This document shows positions 60,341 to 64,000 of a stretch of DNA of 64,000 bases, piece after piece. How positions within the stretch are numbered: the first letter of the stretch is position 1; each line of letters starts with the position of its first letter. The translations under genes and the position numbers were made by a program. The stretch is taken from contig NZ_CP087106.1 in the NCBI RefSeq assembly GCF_028583545.1, positions 5,067,001 to 5,131,000 on the forward strand, written 5' to 3'. The stretch is from Methylobacterium sp. NMS14P. GTDB taxonomy: Bacteria; Pseudomonadota; Alphaproteobacteria; Rhizobiales; Beijerinckiaceae. The notes under the pieces were generated by a model. It saw only the letters and a program-made list of their open reading frames with translations. It was not told where the DNA came from and ran no database searches.

Positions 60341-60373
60341 CGCGGCGGCCCGGCCCGCGGGTCGGTCGCCGCG
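60341..60373 (+). promoter_or_regulatory. Intercistronic hairpin (copy 3)
   Basis: Outer arms CGCGGCG (60341-60347) and CGCCGCG (60367-60373), inner CGGCCC (60351-60356) and GGGTCG (60359-60364) with a G-T pair in place of A-T in copy 2. It sits 14 nt after the peptide stop. Confidence 0.55.
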
Positions 60374-60401
60374 CCCCGCGCTCACCTGGATTGCTGCCTA
60401 C

Positions 60402-61289
60402 GTGCCCCGCACCTACCTGACGCGCTCCGCCCCCGACACCGGCGAGGTGGAGCATCGGCGCTGGATGTTCCGGCACCCCGCCGTCATCCGGATCACCCAC
60501 TGGCTCAACGCGCTCTGCCTCCTCGTCCTGCTGATGAGCGGCCTGCAGATCTTCAACGCCCACTCGACCCTGTACTGAGGCAAGGCCTCGACCTTCGACG
60601 CGCCGCTGCTGGCGATGTCCCAGACCGAGGACGACCCGCCCAAGGGTATGACAGCGGTGTTGGGCCACACGTTCGACACCACCGGCTGGCTCGGCTCGTC
60701 GGCGGGTTCGGACGGCGAGCCGGCCGACCGCGGCTTCCCGTCCTGGCTGACGCTGCCGAGCGACCAGGACCTCACCGGCGGCCGCAGCTGGCACTTCTTC
60801 TTCGCCTGGGCCTTCGTCCTGAACGGCGCCCTCTACCTGCTGTATGGCCTGCTCAGCGGGCAGCTTCGGTTCCGGGTTCTGCCCCAGCGCGACCAGGTCA
60901 GGCATTTCGGCGCCTCCGTGTGGGAGCACCTGACGCTCCGCTTCCCGCAAGGCGATGAGCCCAAGCGCTACAACGTCATTCAGAAGCTCACCTACGCCGT
61001 CGTGCTGTTCGTGCTGCTGCCGGTGCAGGTTCTGGCCGGCCTTACGATGTCTCCGGCCATGGACGCGGCCTTCCCGTTCCTGCTGACGCTGTTCGACGGG
61101 CGGCAATCGGCGCGGACGGTCCATTTCGTCGTGGCCGCCCTGCTGGTCCTTTTCGTGGTCGTTCACGTCGCCCTGGTCGTGCTCTCGGGCTTCTGGAACA
61201 ACATGCGCGGCATGCTCACGGGCTGGTTCGTGATCGAGCGCCGGATCGAGCCCGCCCCGGTGGCCGACAACCTGGAGGACCGCGCATGA
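60402..61289 (+). pseudogene. Cytochrome b561-type gene with nonsense codon, cassette copy 3
   Basis: From GTG 60402 the frame encodes PRTYLTRSAPDTGEVEHRR and the first helix with THWLNALCLLVLLMSG, then TGA at 60576-60578 (codon 59). Copies 1 and 2 have TGG there (LYWGKAST). Downstream the same frame is open to 61289 with all remaining helices and His motifs (SWHFFFAW, VVHVALVVLSG), so only one base is changed. An ATG at 60615 could give a fragment lacking the first helix and one haem ligand. Overlaps the Mo enzyme gene by ATGA. Confidence 0.85.
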
Positions 61290-62209
61290 TCCGGCAGCCC
61301 AGCCGACGGTCCCTCCTGCTTGGTGCCACCGCGGCCGCTGGCACCGCGATGCTCGGCGGATGCGACCGCCTCGGCGAGCCCGAATGGTTCCGGCGCACGC
61401 TCAAGACCGGCGAGGACGCCAACCTGTTCGTCCAACGGCTGCTGCTGACGGAGCGGACGTTGGCCCCTGAGTACGCCGAGGCCGACATCTCGCCGTGGTT
61501 CAAGCCGAACGGCACCGAGGACCCGCCGGACAAGGCCTACAAGACGCTGGCACGGCGCAAGTTCGCGGATTACCGCCTGGAGATCGGCGGGCTGGTCGAG
61601 ACGCCGCTGAAGCTCTCGCTGGCGGAGCTGCGCAGGCTCCCGTCCCGGACGCAGATCACCCGCCACGATTGCGTCGAAGGCTGGAGCGCCATCGGCCAGT
61701 GGACGGGTGTCCCGTTGGCCGACCTTCTGGGGCAGGCCAAGCTCAAGCCTGAGGCGCGCTACGTCGTGTTCCACTGTGCCGACACGATGGACCAGGGCGA
61801 GGACGACGGCGCGGATGCGGCGAACGATGGCGACCCGGGCGGCCAGGAGGCTGGCGGCAACGCCAACCCGGCCATGACGAAGCAGTCCGGTGGTGGAGAG
61901 GACAAACGCGACTCCGGCGGGCAGCAGGCCGCGGATGCCGAGCCGGCATCCGAGCCGGTGCGATACTACGAAAGCATCGACCTGGTGGACGCGTTCCACC
62001 CGCAGACCATCCTGGCCTACGAGATGAACGGCAAGCCGCTGCCGTTGGCGAACGGGGCGCCCTTGCGCCTGCGGGTGGAACGCAACCTCGGCTACAAGCA
62101 GGCCAAGTACGTGATGCGCATCGAGGTCGTGGAAAGCTTCGCCGGCATCGGCGAGGGCAAGGGCGGCTACTGGGAGGACCAGGGCTACGCTTGGTACGCG
62201 GGGATCTGA
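61286..62209 (+). CDS. Molybdopterin oxidoreductase, MsrP/YedY1-like, cassette copy 3
   Basis: 307 residues. RR at 7-8, lipobox-like MLGGC, Mo-ligand Cys in TRHDCVEGWSAIGQW, VVFHCADTMDQ, an acidic low-complexity insert (ADAANDGDPGG and later ADAEPASEP) and a C-terminus almost identical to copy 2 (GYKQAKYVMRIEVVESFAG). The enzyme looks intact, but its membrane electron donor is interrupted, so it would depend on the cytochromes of copies 1 or 2 or be inactive. Confidence 0.85.
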   Translation: MIRQPSRRSLLLGATAAAGTAMLGGCDRLGEPEWFRRTLKTGEDANLFVQRLLLTERTLAPEYAEADISPWFKPNGTEDPPDKAYKTLARRKFADYRLEIGGLVETPLKLSLAELRRLPSRTQITRHDCVEGWSAIGQWTGVPLADLLGQAKLKPEARYVVFHCADTMDQGEDDGADAANDGDPGGQEAGGNANPAMTKQSGGGEDKRDSGGQQAADAEPASEPVRYYESIDLVDAFHPQTILAYEMNGKPLPLANGAPLRLRVERNLGYKQAKYVMRIEVVESFAGIGEGKGGYWEDQGYAWYAGI

Positions 62210-62242
62210 CCCGCTGCGGCAAGCCCCGGTCCGGCGCCGGGG

Positions 62243-64000
62243 CTAGCGCTCCGCGATGAGTTCCCTGATCCGCGAGGCGAGAGCCTCCATCGCGAACGGC
62301 TTGGTCAGCACCTGCATGCCGGGGTCCAGGTGCCCGTGGCCGAGCACCGCGTTCTCGGCATAGCCGGTGATGAACAGCACCTTGAGGTCCGGGCGCCGTT
62401 CCCGCCCGGCGTCGGCCATCTGACGCCCGTTCATTCCACCCGGCAGGCCGACGTCGGTCACCAGCAGGTCGATGCGTACGTCCGACTGCAGCACCTTGAG
62501 GCCCGCGACGCTGTCGGCCGCCTCGATGGCCGTGTAGCCCAGATCCGCCAGAACCTCGGTGACCAGCATGCGCACGGAGGGTTCATCGTCCACGATCAGC
62601 ACCGCCTCGTCCCGCCCGGCGCGGGCAGCCTCGGTCAGCCTCGGCATCGCGTCGTCGGTATCGGCGTCGCCGTAGTGGCGCGGCATGTACAGGCACACGG
62701 TCGTGCCCTGCCCGACCTCCGTGTAGATCCGGACCTGTCCCCCCGACTGCTTGGCGAAGCCGTGGATCATCGAGAGACCGAGGCCTGTGCCCTGGCCGAT
62801 GGGCTTGGTCGTGAAGAAGGGCTCGAACACCCGGGCGACCACCTCCGGCGACATGCCGGTGCCGGTATCCGTCACGCACACCGAAAGGTACTGGCCCTCC
62901 GGGACGTCGTGCTTGACCGCGGTCGGTCGATCCAGCCACTTGTTGGCCGTCTCGATGGTGATGCGACCGCCGTCCGGCATGGCGTCGCGGGCGTTGATGC
63001 ACAGGTTGAGCAGCGCGTTCTCAAGCTGGCCCGGGTCGATCAGCGCCGGCCACAGGCTCGCGGCCCCCACGACCTCCAGGGCGACCTGCGGACCGATGGT
63101 CCGGCGGATCAGTTCCTCCATGCCGGCGATGAGGCTGTTCACGTTCGTCGGCTTGGGCGTCAGCGTCTGCCGGCGCGAGAAGGCGAGCAGGCGGTGGGTC
63201 AGCGCGGCGGCCCGCTTGGTCGCCCCCTGCGCGACGGTCATGTAGCGGTCGAGGTCGCCGAGCCGTCCCTGGCCGATGCGGGCCTGCATCAGTTCCAGCG
63301 AGCCGGAGATGCCGGCCAGCAGGTTGTTGAAGTCGTGCGCCAGGCCGCCGGTCAACTGCCCGACCGCCTCCATCTTCTGGGACTGGCGCAGGGCCTCCTC
63401 GGTCCGGGCCAGTGCCTCCGCCTGCTCCCGTTCGACGGTGACGTCCCGCCCCGTCGCATAGGCATAGTCGCCGGCGGGCGCAGCGACCCAGGATATCCAG
63501 CGGAGGGAGCCGTCCCTGTGGCGGTAGCGATTGACGATGCGGGGCTGGCCGCCGACGGCGGCGAGGGTGTTCGCATCCGCCGTCCCGGCCCGGTCGTCGG
63601 GAACGATGAACTCGTTCACGTGATGGCCGACGAGTTCCTCGGGCGCGTAGCCGAGCATCGTCGTCCAGGCCGGGTTGACGCGCCGGAACACGCCGTCGAA
63701 CCCGATGACCAGCAGGAGGTCGGGCGAGGTATTCCAGAGGGTGTTGAGCTCCAGGGTGCGCTCCTGGACCTGCTGTTCAAGCGTGTCGTTCAGCGTCCGG
63801 AGCTCCTCCTCCGCACGCTTGCGGGCGGTGACGTCGTTGAAGAAGATGGCGATGTGCCGCTCGGCCGGGTCGCCGACCCGGATGGCGCGCACGTCGAACC
63901 AGCGTTCGAACGCCTCCGCGTAGCTCTCGAAGTTTGCCGGCTCGCCGGTCGAGGCGACGCGCCCGTAGGTCTCGAACCAGAACCGCTCAAGGTTGGGCGC
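62243..64000 (-). CDS. PAS hybrid sensor histidine kinase (5' end outside window)
   Basis: 586 codons present; the frame continues beyond 64000. PAS/PAC (FFNDVTARKRAEEELRTLN), coiled coil, PAS (LWNTSPDLLLVIGFDGVFR), HisKA (MEAVGQLTGGLAHDFNNLL), HATPase (LNLCINARDAMPDGG, DTGTGMSPEV, GTGLGLSM) and a receiver (LIVDDEPSVRML, LLVTDVGLPGGMNG, LTKPFAME). The kinase and receiver parts are close to those at 25015-27579, so the two are paralogs. The gene converges on cassette 3 with a 33-nt gap. Confidence 0.85.
   Translation of the reverse strand, partial: APNLERFWFETYGRVASTGEPANFESYAEAFERWFDVRAIRVGDPAERHIAIFFNDVTARKRAEEELRTLNDTLEQQVQERTLELNTLWNTSPDLLLVIGFDGVFRRVNPAWTTMLGYAPEELVGHHVNEFIVPDDRAGTADANTLAAVGGQPRIVNRYRHRDGSLRWISWVAAPAGDYAYATGRDVTVEREQAEALARTEEALRQSQKMEAVGQLTGGLAHDFNNLLAGISGSLELMQARIGQGRLGDLDRYMTVAQGATKRAAALTHRLLAFSRRQTLTPKPTNVNSLIAGMEELIRRTIGPQVALEVVGAASLWPALIDPGQLENALLNLCINARDAMPDGGRITIETANKWLDRPTAVKHDVPEGQYLSVCVTDTGTGMSPEVVARVFEPFFTTKPIGQGTGLGLSMIHGFAKQSGGQVRIYTEVGQGTTVCLYMPRHYGDADTDDAMPRLTEAARAGRDEAVLIVDDEPSVRMLVTEVLADLGYTAIEAADSVAGLKVLQSDVRIDLLVTDVGLPGGMNGRQMADAGRERRPDLKVLFITGYAENAVLGHGHLDPGMQVLTKPFAMEALASRIRELIAER

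Noticed and set aside
60576..60578. TGA read as selenocysteine or Trp recoding
   Set aside because: The residue aligned in paralogs is Trp, not Cys, no SECIS-like need is evident, and many genes here use TGA as a normal stop.

Overview
The window looks like an accessory or plasmid-like stretch of a high-GC alphaproteobacterium, most likely Methylobacterium/Methylorubrum. This is inferred from gene content: a MucR/Ros regulator, a NepR-like anti-sigma factor, many HWE and HisKA_2 sensor kinases, single-domain receivers, several DUF6894 proteins and Tat-exported ferritin-like proteins. No rRNA or tRNA gene was recognised, and the only core metabolic gene is an isolated plsX. Taxonomy was not tested by any search.

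The most notable content is a cassette present three times: a secreted methionine-rich basic peptide, a cytochrome b561-type membrane protein and a Tat-exported molybdopterin oxidoreductase of the sulfite-oxidase/MsrP superfamily. The copies are at 1-1700 (minus, cut by the window start), 45863-47965 (plus) and 60102-62209 (plus). Gene order and content match the periplasmic hypochlorite-scavenging MrpX/YedY1/YedZ1 system described in Azospira, in which the peptide is oxidised sacrificially and the Mo enzyme reduces its methionine sulfoxides. Copies 1 and 2 are each divergent from a pair of Tat-exported ferritin-like genes, so 1-3443 and 44134-47965 form a diverged inverted duplication about 40 kb apart. 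All three share a candidate ECF-type promoter and an intercistronic hairpin whose sequence changes while its pairing is kept. Copy 3 has a TGG-to-TGA nonsense change in its cytochrome gene, and copy 1 has a frameshift in its first ferritin-like gene.

Layout. 3.4-11.2 kb: small genes (His-rich protein, NepR-like, TspO, Gly/Tyr-rich and Cys-rich exported proteins), several of them broken, including a cold-shock gene with an internal amber codon. 11.4-12.4 kb: IS630 element. 12.5-28.9 kb: MucR, an MHYT-PAS-GGDEF-EAL protein, receivers, two hybrid kinases (one frameshifted) and small exported proteins. 28.9-34.2 kb: dispersed structured repeats, an IS3 element inside a GNAT gene, plsX and an IS5 element. 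35.5-42.2 kb: a minus-strand signalling operon (Crp/Fnr, HWE kinase, CheB, CheB-CheR-PAS-HWE kinase, receiver). 42.5-44.1 kb: small membrane and DUF6894 genes. 44.1-50.9 kb: cassette 2, a haloperoxidase-type hydrolase, a phospholipase A2-like protein and small genes. 51.4-53.3 kb: IS3 element that has removed the 5' part of a Crp gene. 54.3-64 kb: receiver, two-cysteine OhrR-like regulator, two kinases, cassette 3 and a partial hybrid kinase.

The genes suggest an envelope stress and sensing region dealing with oxidants, periplasmic iron and signalling. It carries an unusual load of damaged genes. Some are single-base indels that could be assembly errors; others are clean nonsense substitutions or IS insertions.
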